Shown in pieces: positions 8,808-18,270 of a stretch of 64,000 bases of DNA. The DNA is from Thalassobius sp049116315. GTDB lineage: Bacteria; Pseudomonadota; Alphaproteobacteria; Rhodobacterales; Rhodobacteraceae. Under the pieces are notes generated by a model. It made no database searches. It saw only the letters and a list, made by a program, of their open reading frames with translations, and was not told where the DNA came from. Made by a program: the position numbers and the translations under genes. The stretch is from assembly GCA_049116315.1 (NCBI GenBank), contig JAGDZD010000003.1, positions 1 to 64,000 on the forward strand, given 5' to 3'. Position 1 is the first letter of the stretch. Each line of letters opens with the position of its first letter.

Positions 8808-9497
8808 ATGTTGAACGTAGAATCCCTACGCGCCTCTTATGGCGAAAGTGAAGTCCTGCACGGGCTCGATCTCAAAGTCGAACCTGGTGAAATCGTCGCG
8901 ATTATGGGTCGCAACGGCATGGGCAAAACCACATTGATGAAGACGCTGATGGGCATCGTGCCCGAAAAAGGCGGGGACATCGCCGTCGCCAATACATCGG
9001 TCACCGGGCTGAAATCCCACCAGCGTGTGGCCAACGGCATCGCCTATGTCCCTCAGGGCCGGATGATTTTTTCGTCCATGACCGTGCAAGAAAACGTCGA
9101 AACAGGTCTGACGGTGACAGGACAGAAACAGGTGCCTGATGACATCTATGAGCTGTTCCCTGTTCTGTTGGAAATGAAGGATCGCCGTGGCGGCAACCTG
9201 TCGGGGGGGCAACAGCAACAGCTGGCCATCGCACGCGCGCTGGCCTCCAACCCTAAGGTTTTGCTGCTGGATGAGCCGACAGAAGGCATTCAGCCGTCAA
9301 TCATTCGGGAAATGGCCCGCACCCTGCGTAAAATCCGCGACCAAAAGGGCCTGACAATCATCGTCTCTGAACAAGTGTTGAGTTTTGCCTTGGATGTCGC
9401 GGACCGGGTGATGGTGATCGAAAACGGCACCTTTGTGCACGACAGCCCCCGCGCAGGGGTCGACGAGGCAAAAGTCTCAAAATTTCTCTCAGTATAA
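8808..9497 (+). CDS. urtE: UrtE/LivF-like ABC transporter ATPase
   Basis: A 229-aa cytoplasmic ATPase. Walker A is GRNGMGKTT, the signature is LSGGQQQQLAIARAL and Walker B is VLLLDEPTEGIQPS. These are classic UrtE/LivF features, including GRNGMGKTT in place of the LivG form. A ribosome site (AAGAAAGGG) precedes the ATG and the gap to the previous ATPase is 15 bases. The gap to formamidase is 27 bases, so uptake and hydrolysis are encoded together. Confidence 0.9.
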   Translation: MLNVESLRASYGESEVLHGLDLKVEPGEIVAIMGRNGMGKTTLMKTLMGIVPEKGGDIAVANTSVTGLKSHQRVANGIAYVPQGRMIFSSMTVQENVETGLTVTGQKQVPDDIYELFPVLLEMKDRRGGNLSGGQQQQLAIARALASNPKVLLLDEPTEGIQPSIIREMARTLRKIRDQKGLTIIVSEQVLSFALDVADRVMVIENGTFVHDSPRAGVDEAKVSKFLSV

Positions 9498-9524
9498 ACC
9501 GGAAGACCAAGAAAGGATTGCGTT

Positions 9525-10754
9525 ATGGCCGATACGCTTATCGCTGTAGATTTGAAGGAAAGCCCCCACACCAACGAGAATATTCACAATCGTTGGCACC
9601 CAGATATTCCGATCAACGTTTGGGTTGAACCGGGGGATGACTTCAAGATTGAGACCTATGATTGGACGGGTGGTCAGATCAAGAATAACGACGACGCCAG
9701 TGATGTGCGTGACGTCGAGCTTGAGCAGGTGCATTACCTCTCTGGGCCCATTGGGGTGAAAGGCGCCGAGCCGGGCGACTTGTTGGTGGTCGAGATTTTG
9801 GACATTGGCGCCAAAGAAGACATGCTTTGGGGCTTTAACGGCTTCTTTTCCAAGCAAAATGGCGGTGGTTTCCTAACCGAGCACTTCCCAGAGGCGCAAA
9901 AGTCCATCTGGGACATTGATGGCATGTTCACCAAATCGCGGCATGTTCCCGGTGTGAAATATGCCGGTTTGATCCATCCCGGCCTGATCGGCTGTTTGCC
10001 GGATCGCAAAATGTTGGATTTGTGGAACGAACGCGAAACCGGCCTGTTCAACACAGATCCCAATCGAACACCGCCTCTTGCGGCCCTGCCGAACACACAA
10101 AGCGCGCATATGGGGGCAATGAAAGGCGAGGCACGTGACGCCGCCGCCGCCGAAGCCGCCCGTACAGTGCCGCCGCGCGAACACGGCGGTAACTGTGATA
10201 TCAAAGATCTGAGCCGTGGCTCAAAGATCTATTTCCCGGTCTATGTTGACGGGGCAGGCCTGTCGATGGGGGATTTACACTTCAGTCAGGGTGACGGTGA
10301 AATCACCTTCTGTGGCGCGATTGAGATGGCCGGTTGGCTCCACATCAAAGTGTCGCTGATCAAAGAGGGAATTTCAAAATACGGGGTGAAAAACCCGATC
10401 TTTAAACCCTCTCCAATCACCCCGTCCTACAACGACTATCTGATCTTCGAAGGGATCAGTGTCGATGAATACGGCGAGCAGCACTATTTGGATGTCCACG
10501 TTGCCTATCGGCAAGCCTGTCTCAATGCGATCGAGTATCTTAAGAAATTTGGCTACACAGGGGCACAGGCCTATGCGATCTTAGGAACCGCACCGGTGCA
10601 AGGCCACATTTCTGGCGTGGTGGATATCCCCAACGCCTGCGCCACGCTCTGGCTTCCCAATGACATCTTCGAATGGGACATGATGCCCAATGCGGATGGG
10701 CCCACCAAATATCTGGATGGGTCTGTGGATGTGCCTTTGGCCCCTGATCTTTAA
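9525..10754 (+). CDS. fmdA: Formamidase / acetamidase family
   Basis: A 409-aa enzyme of the acetamidase/formamidase family, which hydrolyses formamide to formate and ammonia; some relatives accept acetamide or propionamide. Recognisable family segments are NRWHPDIPINVWVEPGDDFK, LSGPIGVKGAEPGDLLVVEI, HPGLIGCLPDR and DIKDLSRGSKIYFPVYV. The length equals that of characterised FmdA. No signal peptide is present, so it acts in the cytoplasm. The ATG is preceded by AGAAAGGA. Placement directly after the transporter genes indicates that imported amide is hydrolysed for nitrogen. Confidence 0.93.
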   Translation: MADTLIAVDLKESPHTNENIHNRWHPDIPINVWVEPGDDFKIETYDWTGGQIKNNDDASDVRDVELEQVHYLSGPIGVKGAEPGDLLVVEILDIGAKEDMLWGFNGFFSKQNGGGFLTEHFPEAQKSIWDIDGMFTKSRHVPGVKYAGLIHPGLIGCLPDRKMLDLWNERETGLFNTDPNRTPPLAALPNTQSAHMGAMKGEARDAAAAEAARTVPPREHGGNCDIKDLSRGSKIYFPVYVDGAGLSMGDLHFSQGDGEITFCGAIEMAGWLHIKVSLIKEGISKYGVKNPIFKPSPITPSYNDYLIFEGISVDEYGEQHYLDVHVAYRQACLNAIEYLKKFGYTGAQAYAILGTAPVQGHISGVVDIPNACATLWLPNDIFEWDMMPNADGPTKYLDGSVDVPLAPDL

Positions 10755-10814
10755 CTCCACTCGGCCCAAAGCGTTGGTGCTTTGGGCCAACCCTTTTGGT
10801 GAAAAGGATTGCAA

Positions 10815-11144
10815 ATGCCTATCTATGAATACCAGTGCGCCGACTGTGGCGTGTTCGAACAGGTCATCCCGATGGACCGGTTCAAAGAGCCCTGCGACTG
10901 CCCCATGTGCGGCCATTCCGCCCCGCGCGTCATGATCACTGTGCCAAGACTGTCCGCCGTTTCAAAAGCTGTGCGGCGCGCTCATGAGACCAACGAACGC
11001 TCTGCGGATAGCCCCAAACGCAGTGCACACGGGCCTGATTGCGGATGCTGTGGCGGTGGGTCTGCCAAGCCAAGCAAAACGCTTCATCATCCAAATGGTG
11101 CCAAAAGTTTTCCAACAAAACGCCCTTGGATGATCTCGCACTAA
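10815..11144 (+). CDS. fmdB: FmdB-type zinc-ribbon protein
   Basis: A 109-aa protein with the FmdB family start MPIYEYQCADCGVFE, in which CxxC pairs (CADC, CPMC) form a small zinc ribbon. The C-terminal third is low-complexity and ends with another Cys cluster (CGCCGGG). The ATG at 10815 is preferred over an in-frame TTG six bases upstream because AAAAGGA lies at the proper distance. In Methylophilus the fmd cluster also has FmdB beside FmdA, where it is regarded as regulatory or accessory. It is the last gene of the operon; a long-loop inverted repeat (GAACCGGC/GCCGGTTC at 11155-11189) follows. Confidence 0.85.
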   Translation: MPIYEYQCADCGVFEQVIPMDRFKEPCDCPMCGHSAPRVMITVPRLSAVSKAVRRAHETNERSADSPKRSAHGPDCGCCGGGSAKPSKTLHHPNGAKSFPTKRPWMISH

Positions 11145-11317
11145 GCACTCAAACGAACCGGCGGCTTGTCAACGCATGAATGCCGGTTCATGTGGAAGGT
11201 TTTGGCAAGGCAAGCGAGACGGCCAAGATCTTGAAATCATCCAATTTAAAGCCATACAACTCATCGACTGAAGGTTCGTTGATGTTTGAGATTATTAGGC
11301 CTGCAAATGATTCTATG

Positions 11318-11476
11318 TCATGACGCCCTTTGGGGGCGAAGACGCATTGGAACCATCAGAATTTCGCCAATCTGCAAAAGAAACGCCATGAGTTCGTCTA
11401 AGACGTCATTGCTGTTTCCTTGGGCAGCCACTTGGGGATCATCCGTCAGGTCAAATTCGTGATTGCGGCGTTTCAT
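11318..11476 (-). CDS. Possible small protein, unknown function
   Basis: A 52-codon frame starting ATG AAA CGC CGC, with AGG seven bases upstream of the ATG. The product begins MKRRNHEFDLTDDPQ, has a central amphipathic or hydrophobic stretch (LDELMAFLLQIGEILMVPM) and ends basic. I recognise no family. Nothing beside it gives context: fmdB is convergent and the tRNA upstream has its own terminator. It may be spurious. Confidence 0.3.
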   Translation of the reverse strand: MKRRNHEFDLTDDPQVAAQGNSNDVLDELMAFLLQIGEILMVPMRLRPQRAS

Positions 11477-11614
11477 GCCTGCGCTCAATCGGATCGATTG
11501 CGGCCCAGCGGCCCCTTACCCGGCCCTTAGATCAAGCACCCACCTGTAAACCTTGTGCAAGTGGCTGGTTTGAGCGTTTCACATCGTCTCAAAGACAGAA
11601 GTGTAGGGGGCGAA

Positions 11615-11645
11615 ACAACAAAGCCGCCTCGAAGAGGCGGCCTTT
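11615..11645 (-). terminator. Terminator of the initiator tRNA gene
   Basis: GCCGCCTC (11623-11630) and GAGGCGGC (11634-11641) pair around GAA. Read on the minus strand the hairpin is followed by TTTGTTGTTTC. It lies 31 bases beyond the 3' end of the tRNA, as expected for its terminator. Confidence 0.75.
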
Positions 11646-11672
11646 GAAGTCGTTGATACTTGACCAATAAAT

Positions 11673-11749
<77 letters not shown>

Positions 11750-12047
11750 CCAAGTAGGGTGCTTCTAGTGGGGTTCATCGGGGGGTGCAAGGGGAAAGTC
11801 GAACAAAATGGAGAAAAGGAGAGGACTTCTTTGGAATTGATAAAAGGATGCGAAATCATCACCTGATCCGCGTTGAACCGGGTGGCCCGTGCCAGTGCTG
11901 AAACAGGGACATTGCGGCAGAGAGCGTGGTCCCGGTTGTCTTGACCGCAGCCGGTTGGGCGCGGCCCTTGCCTGTGCGTTTGCAACGGGTTCAGATCCGG
12001 CGGGGTGCCGAAAACAGCCGCTGGCAAAGGGGACAGCCCTTCACCGT

Positions 12048-14231
12048 CTACTTGGGCTCTAGGTGATGTTCGATGGCTGTTAGTAGGTCTGACTTTTTGA
12101 CAGGTTTCATCAGCAGCTGGCCGCGCTTTTTGACGTTCTTGCCCAATTCTGCAAACTCTTGCGAATACCCAGACATAAAGATCACGGGCAGGTCTGGGGT
12201 CAACGCCCTGAGCTCTTCGGCGAGCATGGTGCCCTGCAAGATCCCCGGCATCACGATATCGCTTAGCAACAGATCAAAGCGGCTGTCGGATTGGAACAGC
12301 TCAAGCGCCGCGTCCCCTGAGGCCGCTGTAACAACTTCATATCCAGCGCGTGTCAGCGTTCTGTTCAAAACAGACAGCAGCTTGGGTTCATCCTCAACCA
12401 CCAACAGCCGCGCGCCCTGCGTCACCGATTGCTCGACTTGTCCGGTCGCGGCGGTTGGCGGTGCAGCGCGCTCGGCGATAGCGGGAAAGTACATTTTGAA
12501 CTCAGTGCCTTGACCCACTTTGGAATGCACGATCACCGTGCCGCCAGATTGTTTCATAAAGCCATGCACCATCGGCAGGCCCAGCCCAGTACCCGCGCCA
12601 ACCTCTTTGGTGGTGAAGAACGGCTCAAAGACGCGGGCCAGGATTTCGGGCGGCATGCCGGCACCGGTGTCTTTTACGGTGATCAGCGCATAGCGACCGG
12701 GAGTAACATCGTTCCCACCGGTGGCAGCTTGATCTGCCGTCACCGTGACATTTGACGTTGAAATGGTCACTGTGCCGCCGTCGGGCATGGCATCGCGCGC
12801 GTTCACCACCAGATTTAGCAATGCGCTCACTGTGGAGCTTTCGTCGGCCATAACAGGCCAGACTTGGTCTTCGAGCGCGGTGGTCACGATGACGTTCGCA
12901 GGGATCGTGCGGCCAATCCAAGAATGAGTTGCCTCGATGACGGTGTTCAAGTCCAGCGTCTTGGGGGCCAGCGGGGCTTGGCGGGAAAACGCCAGCATAT
13001 TCCGCGTCAGATCAATCCCTTGTCGTGTGGCCTCCATCGCGTTTTCGATCAGCTCATCACAGTCTTCGGCTGTTGGATCTTCGCGCACCAATTCCAGCGT
13101 GCTGACCACGACGGCCAGCAGGTTGTTAAAGTCATGCGCCACACCGCCGGTGAGTTGACCGATACTTTTCTGACGTTGGACCTGTTGAGCCAGCTCCGTC
13201 TGTTTGATCGCTTCGTTTTCTGCTTCGACTTCGCGGGTGATGTCCAATGCAACACAGTGCCAGCGGGTGATTTTATTTTCTTCGGGTCGCGGACGGCCTG
13301 TCATTTGCACCCATTTGACCACACCTTGGTTCACTTCGGATTGAAAGCGAATGCTAAAGGCCGACATGTTCTTACGTGATTGCAAAACCGTGCGCCGAAT
13401 GCGAGCGATATGTTCTTTGGGGACGGTCGCCAAGATGACTGCAGGGTCTGCATAGATTTCATCAGCTTCGACCCCCCAGATCTCTTTGCACCCGTTGCTG
13501 ATGTTCTCAAAGGTGAAGGTGTCGTTGTCATGATGGATATAGTCAAACAGCACGCCGGGGATGTTTTCAGCGGCTGACTGCCATAGGGTTTTGGCCTCGC
13601 TGCGCTGACGCTCGCTTTCCAAGCGGCGTTCATTCTCAAGCTTGAGCTCTTTGAGCGAGGCAATCCAGAAATTACGTTGCAGATTGACCAGCAAGATACA
13701 CCAAGCGGCGTTCAAAGAGATCGCGACCAGAAAGATCGCCCAATTGGTGGGATCTGTCAGGTAGGCGGTCGCATCAAAGGCGATCTCGGTGTCCCAATAG
13801 ACAAATTTATACGCCAGTCCAAACAGCACCACATTGACAAGCGCCAAGCTCGCCAGACCGGGGCCCAAGCCCCAGATCACCGCCGAAGCGATGGGCAGGG
13901 AAATGAACAGATAGAGCGCCGGTTCAATCAGGCCAAACCGATAGGCGCCCAGCACAACAAACACCAAAATGCACAGGTAGATCGAGCCGATGACCAAAAA
14001 ACCGGGCAGCCGTTTGCGCCCAACCAGAACGCTCCACAACAGGGCCGCCAATCCAAGTTGGGTCAGCAATATGCGATCCCAGCCCATTTGGACCGTTCGC
14101 ACCAGTATAACCACCAACCCGACAGAGATCATGGCCACAAGCACGTTGAGATAGCGATCCACCAGTCGCGTGTAGCGGCCACTTGGGGAGTCGGGGAGCA
14201 CTTCTTGTTGTTCGTTTTGGGCTGACTTCAT
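12048..14231 (-). CDS. Membrane hybrid sensor histidine kinase (PAS, receiver)
   Basis: A 727-aa hybrid kinase. I place the start at the ATG of MKSAQNEQ (14231) because AGGAAG precedes it; an in-frame ATG 57 bases upstream is possible. About six membrane segments cover residues 25-190. A PAS domain follows (ENIPGVLFDYIHHD ... EIWGVEADEI). The HisKA domain has His366 in GGVAHDFNNLLA, a HATPase domain follows (NLVVNARDAMPDGG, DTGAGMPPEI, GTGLGLPMVHGF), and a C-terminal receiver has LLLSDIVMP. No response regulator adjoins it, so its output is unknown. It resembles the soluble kinase encoded at 31847-33820, including the spacer-containing receiver motif, and the two are probably paralogues. Confidence 0.9.
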   Translation of the reverse strand: MKSAQNEQQEVLPDSPSGRYTRLVDRYLNVLVAMISVGLVVILVRTVQMGWDRILLTQLGLAALLWSVLVGRKRLPGFLVIGSIYLCILVFVVLGAYRFGLIEPALYLFISLPIASAVIWGLGPGLASLALVNVVLFGLAYKFVYWDTEIAFDATAYLTDPTNWAIFLVAISLNAAWCILLVNLQRNFWIASLKELKLENERRLESERQRSEAKTLWQSAAENIPGVLFDYIHHDNDTFTFENISNGCKEIWGVEADEIYADPAVILATVPKEHIARIRRTVLQSRKNMSAFSIRFQSEVNQGVVKWVQMTGRPRPEENKITRWHCVALDITREVEAENEAIKQTELAQQVQRQKSIGQLTGGVAHDFNNLLAVVVSTLELVREDPTAEDCDELIENAMEATRQGIDLTRNMLAFSRQAPLAPKTLDLNTVIEATHSWIGRTIPANVIVTTALEDQVWPVMADESSTVSALLNLVVNARDAMPDGGTVTISTSNVTVTADQAATGGNDVTPGRYALITVKDTGAGMPPEILARVFEPFFTTKEVGAGTGLGLPMVHGFMKQSGGTVIVHSKVGQGTEFKMYFPAIAERAAPPTAATGQVEQSVTQGARLLVVEDEPKLLSVLNRTLTRAGYEVVTAASGDAALELFQSDSRFDLLLSDIVMPGILQGTMLAEELRALTPDLPVIFMSGYSQEFAELGKNVKKRGQLLMKPVKKSDLLTAIEHHLEPK

Positions 14232-14559
14232 CTCAGTTTCTTCCTGCCGACGGGGGCATGATGCCGGCATCGGGCTAGAGTAATTCAAATATCACAAAAG
14301 TTGAATTTTCTGTGAGTTTCAAGCGCTTGGTGCCAATCAGCGTCGTGTTCAGCCACTTACTTTGGGGTTTTCTACCGAAGCGTCAGTTGCCTTCGATGCA
14401 TCATTCGCCGCAGTTGCAATCCCAGATCCAAAGCACGTCTTTTAGATAAGATACGCCTGCCACTGGTGATCCAGGGCAGGCGCGGCGCAGGGAAACTGCT
14501 CATCTAACAATTTCTGATCCGGTGTGAACCGTAGCGGGCAGACCCGCTACAGCCTGAGT
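14232..14559. other. Intergenic region with a hairpin
   Basis: Apart from the hairpin at 14531-14550 and a GC-rich inverted repeat near 14456-14481 (CGCCTGCC and GGCAGGCG) I see no gene or further structure between the two minus-strand genes. Confidence 0.5.
14531..14550 (-). terminator. Hairpin downstream of the Cache chemoreceptor gene
   Basis: GTAGCGGG and CCCGCTAC pair perfectly around CAGA just beyond the stop codon of the chemoreceptor gene. There is no T-run, so intrinsic termination is likely but not certain. Confidence 0.5.
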
Positions 14560-16605
14560 TTACAACGTGCGTACGCGATCAACAAAGGTCGACAGGGCGG
14601 CCTCCATTTCAGATGCTGCGACTTCAACGTTTTGGACACCACCCAACACGTCTCCGGCTGCTTTCGCGACGTCGTTGGACGCCACTTGGACCTGTGTCAG
14701 ACTGATATCATCAGTCGACACGCGCTGCGCGGTCATGTTCATGCGCTCCGAGATACCGCTGGTCACTTGACCCTGTTGTTCTGCGGATTCCGAAATGGTC
14801 TGCGCTTGTTCGTTCATTTGCCCAATCAGCTCGGACACCGAACGCACTGCTTCAGAGTTACGCTCAACGGTTTCAAACACGTTGCGTACTTCTTCCGAGA
14901 TTTCTTCGGTTGAAAGCGTTGTGCGATCCGCCAGCTTGCGGATTTCCGCGGCAACCACGGCAAACCCTTGCCCCGCAGCCCCAGCCCGAGAGGCCTCGAT
15001 GGCTGCGTTCAGCGACAACAGGTCGGTCTGCTTGGCGATGTCTTCGATCAGCGTCACGATGCCGGTGATACGGTTGGCAGCAACCTCTAGCTCAGACAGC
15101 AGCTCAGAGGCTTTTTCTGTCCGCGTCGAGGCATCCCCAACCAAGTTGGATGTGTCACGGACACCGCGCACAACCTGTTGAATGGACACTGACAAGTCAT
15201 CCATCGCCGTGGCAACATCGCTGACATCCGAAGAAGTCTGACGCGAGCTGGATTGGATTTCACCGGTTTGGCGATTTGTTTCATCCGCTGCCGCTGCCAT
15301 CGTTTCCGAAGACACCCGCGCCTGTTCGCCAGTTTCCAGCAGCATCGCCACCGCAACATCGGCCTGTTCTTGCAACTCAGAGCCAAGCTTACGCACCGGT
15401 GCGATCAACCAACGTGAGAGAAAAATACCCAACACAATCAGGGCCAACGCCACACCACCGATGATTTGGATCGCTTGGCCCCGTGCCGCATCGGCCAGTG
15501 CCATTGCTTCATCACGACCAATTTCCGAAACCAATCGCCAATCCAAACCGTCGATCTTGATCGGTTTCCAGGCCGCAAAGACTTCGTTGCCCAAGTGGTT
15601 GTCACCCTCAAACTTGCCGGTTTTGTTCTCTTCGATATGGGTGACCATCTCGCCATAGCCTAGGCTAACACCAACAGAGAGGTTTTCGCCAAAGCGCGAG
15701 CTGGACCGTAGGCGGTGATCTTCGCCAACCAAATAGGCATCGATTGTTTCGGACCCATCAGCCGAGCTGTGGAGGATCTTATCTGCAAAATCCAAGGGGA
15801 ACTGGATCGCAAAGATGCCAATCAGCTTGCCGTCTTTCATAATCGGGTTCAGCGCAAAGGCGGCCTGCGCATCATAAGAAGGCGCGTAGGGTTCAAAATC
15901 GACCAGCGTGTAGCCGGTGGACCCGTTGGAATCGATCATGTCTTTGGTTGCCAAGCCAAATGCAGATTGAGAATAGGGGCCTGACAGCAAGGATGTGCCA
16001 AAATCCATCTCTTTGAACACTGAATAGATGATGTTGCCGCTTTGAGGTTCGATCAAGAACACATCATAGAGGCTGTAGCGATCCAAGAACCCGCGCAGTT
16101 CAGGATGATATTTTGCATGCGCTTGCGCGTATGGGCCACCGTCACTGGCGCTATCAAGCAGGTGCTTTTCGCCAATTGGATGCGGGTTCGTGGCGACGTA
16201 CAAAGACTGTAGCGCCAACCCGCGTGCGTCCAATTTTCCAGTCCATGTAGGAAGTTCAAGGCCCTCTAAGCTGGGCGTGTTTTCAACCTGATAGTCAAAG
16301 CGCTCTGATAGGGCGGCCATGTCTGGCACCAGTGTGGTTTCCAAATACTGCTGAGACGTTTCATCAAGTGACTGCATCGCCTCGGTGACATAGGCGCCAC
16401 CAGCACGGTCTTCGACGACCTGCTGAACAGACTTGAGGTAGTTTTCGATCAGCTTTGCTTTTAGGTCCAGCCGGTCTTGGACCTCATGCACGTTGGTGTC
16501 ATGGGCGTATGTGGTCATACGATCCAAGTCCACCTTTGATATTGCTAATACTGGGAGAAGGCCGCCGACAGCTAACGCCAAGGCCACTTTGTATTTAAAC
16601 CGCAT
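14560..16605 (-). CDS. Methyl-accepting chemotaxis protein with periplasmic Cache domain
   Basis: A 681-aa chemoreceptor. A first membrane segment (about 5-25) is followed by a periplasmic domain of roughly 350 residues whose pattern (YDVFLIEPQSGNIIYSVFKE, GTSLLSGPYSQS, AAFALNPIMKDGKLIGIFAIQ) fits a double Cache ligand-binding domain. A second membrane segment (about 378-398) leads into a cytoplasmic coiled coil ending in the MCP hairpin (DIAKQTDLLSLNAAIEASRAG). It relays ligand binding to CheA/CheW, which are not encoded in the window. It is a single-gene unit. The ligand cannot be read from the sequence. Confidence 0.92.
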   Translation of the reverse strand: MRFKYKVALALAVGGLLPVLAISKVDLDRMTTYAHDTNVHEVQDRLDLKAKLIENYLKSVQQVVEDRAGGAYVTEAMQSLDETSQQYLETTLVPDMAALSERFDYQVENTPSLEGLELPTWTGKLDARGLALQSLYVATNPHPIGEKHLLDSASDGGPYAQAHAKYHPELRGFLDRYSLYDVFLIEPQSGNIIYSVFKEMDFGTSLLSGPYSQSAFGLATKDMIDSNGSTGYTLVDFEPYAPSYDAQAAFALNPIMKDGKLIGIFAIQFPLDFADKILHSSADGSETIDAYLVGEDHRLRSSSRFGENLSVGVSLGYGEMVTHIEENKTGKFEGDNHLGNEVFAAWKPIKIDGLDWRLVSEIGRDEAMALADAARGQAIQIIGGVALALIVLGIFLSRWLIAPVRKLGSELQEQADVAVAMLLETGEQARVSSETMAAAADETNRQTGEIQSSSRQTSSDVSDVATAMDDLSVSIQQVVRGVRDTSNLVGDASTRTEKASELLSELEVAANRITGIVTLIEDIAKQTDLLSLNAAIEASRAGAAGQGFAVVAAEIRKLADRTTLSTEEISEEVRNVFETVERNSEAVRSVSELIGQMNEQAQTISESAEQQGQVTSGISERMNMTAQRVSTDDISLTQVQVASNDVAKAAGDVLGGVQNVEVAASEMEAALSTFVDRVRTL

Positions 16606-17191
16606 TCACACCATCCTTAAAGCGAGGACAAATTAGTTACAAACTCAGAACTCCCTAAATAAAACGGATGGGGCGTTTGATGTTTTATGGCGATTCGCGT
16701 CGATGGCTTAGCCTCTGGAAATATGTAAGATTTTCTGACCTATGCCACCTTTGGTTGGCGCCTAATCTTTGGGCCAGACCTTGGTGAGACGAAGGGGGTG
16801 TTGATGTAAAACACCTTTAGGGTGTGCAGGCGTAGCAAATGGCCCTGAAAAATATAGTGATCTGGTGTTGGGAAAATCATCAAATACAATAATAGATTTA
16901 ATTTTTCACTTGATTTGGTACGACTAAAACGGGGTTTTGGGGGGGTGAAAATGTCAATATTAGGGGCTCTGAAGGGGCATCGCCTGCCCACAGTGAGGTA
17001 AAAATTTTTTTAACATTTTTTTTGAGCGAATTTTCGAGCAATACATTTCTAGTACAAAATCGTAATTGGCATGTACTTTTTCCACAAATCCGATTGTCAG
17101 AAGTGGCGGTTCTGACGGGCTGTTCGGGTCGCTTTTGACGATGATCTGGTCTGTTTTGCCCCAAAATCCTGCGGTTTCCTTTGGGGAACGC
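16606..17191. other. AT-rich intergenic region
   Basis: About 590 bases between two minus-strand genes, clearly richer in A+T than the surroundings, especially 16850-17080 with runs of A and T. The short minus-strand frames within it are Lys/Phe/Asn-rich and have no ribosome site or recognisable domain, so I call no gene. It must contain the chemoreceptor promoter next to 16606. Confidence 0.5.
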
Positions 17192-18175
17192 CTACTGGAT
17201 ATGGCCAAATGCTTTGCGAAATTGAGAGGGCGCTTGGCCACGCAATCGACGAAATTCACGTCGAAAACTTTCGAGGCTGCCAAAGCCGCAAGAGGCGGCG
17301 ATATCCGCCAACGGGACCTCGGAATCTTCTAGCAGGGTCGCCGCATGGGCCACGCGCGCTGTCACCAGCCAGCGCAATGGGGTTTCTCCGGTGGCATCGC
17401 GAAACCGCCGTGCCAAGGTGCGCGCGGACAGCCCTGCCTCGGTCGCCATACGTGCTACAGGCCAGTCTTGGTCTAGATGGGCGCGGATCTGATCAAGCAA
17501 TGGTCCGATCCGGCCCCCACGATCCAGCGGTACAGGGGCGGTCACAAATTGCCGCTGGCCACCGTCCCGCTGTGCCGGCAAGACCAAGCGCCGTGCAACG
17601 CTGTTGGCATGGGCCGCGCCCCAATCTTTGCGCACGATATGCAGGCATAGGTCCAACCCGGCCGCAGATCCGGCTGAGGTCAAAACATCCCCGTCATCAA
17701 CATAAAGCACGTCACCATCGACATCGATCTCGGGGTGTCGGGCCTGCAGGGTCTCGACATAGCGCCAATGTGTGGTCGCGCGCCGCCCATCCAACAGGCC
17801 CGCTGCGGCCAATACAAAAACACCCGAACAGATCGACGCCACGCGCGCGCCATTCGCATGCGCTTTCTGAAGTGTCTCGATCAGGTCGGCTGGCACAGGC
17901 ACATCGATACCGCTCCAACCCGGGACGAGGATCAAATCCGCTTCAAGCAGCGCGTCAAGCGGGTGGTCTGCGTTGAACATCAACCCGCCAAATGCGCGCA
18001 GTGGACCAGCCTCGGCAGCGACTGTTTTGAACTGATACCATTGCTCAAACTCGGGACGAGACAGGCCAAACACTTCGACGCCGATGCCAAATTCAAACGT
18101 ACACAAGCCGTCATAGGCCAGCACACAAACCAATGGCGTGCGCTCAGAGGTGTCGAGCAGGGCTGTTTGTGTCAT
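17192..18175 (-). CDS. ftrA: FtrA-like transcriptional regulator (DJ-1/PfpI domain plus AraC HTH)
   Basis: A 327-aa GlxA/FtrA-type regulator. Residues about 12-190 form a DJ-1/PfpI (GATase1-like) domain with the nucleophile-elbow Cys in ASICSGVFVLAAAGLLDGRRATTHW. Residues about 220-320 form an AraC-type double helix-turn-helix (MATEAGLSARTLARRFRDATGETPLRWL ... IAASCGFGSLESFRREFRRLRG). A rhodanese gene diverges 95 bases away; this regulator-rhodanese pairing is seen for FtrA in many proteobacteria and suggests that the regulator controls it. The effector is unknown. Confidence 0.88.
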   Translation of the reverse strand: MTQTALLDTSERTPLVCVLAYDGLCTFEFGIGVEVFGLSRPEFEQWYQFKTVAAEAGPLRAFGGLMFNADHPLDALLEADLILVPGWSGIDVPVPADLIETLQKAHANGARVASICSGVFVLAAAGLLDGRRATTHWRYVETLQARHPEIDVDGDVLYVDDGDVLTSAGSAAGLDLCLHIVRKDWGAAHANSVARRLVLPAQRDGGQRQFVTAPVPLDRGGRIGPLLDQIRAHLDQDWPVARMATEAGLSARTLARRFRDATGETPLRWLVTARVAHAATLLEDSEVPLADIAASCGFGSLESFRREFRRLRGQAPSQFRKAFGHIQ

Positions 18176-18270
18176 TTGGCAAAATCCGACCGTTAGTTGT
18201 CATTTCGGCCACTATGCGTTGGATCCGCTTTTGGGGCAAGATCACGCAACACCAACTGAAAGGACTTTAA

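Larger units (their letters stand above)
11145..11672. other. Intergenic region with one possible small ORF
   Basis: No recognised gene lies here. It holds the inverted repeat after fmdB, a possible 52-codon ORF on the minus strand and the tRNA terminator. The rest shows no coding pattern or repeat that I can see. Confidence 0.5.

Noticed and set aside
16898..17283. Overlapping minus-strand frames of 80-107 codons in the AT-rich gap
   Set aside because: Lys/Asn/Phe-rich, no ribosome site, frames overlap each other and the ftrA-like gene; composition explains the open frames.
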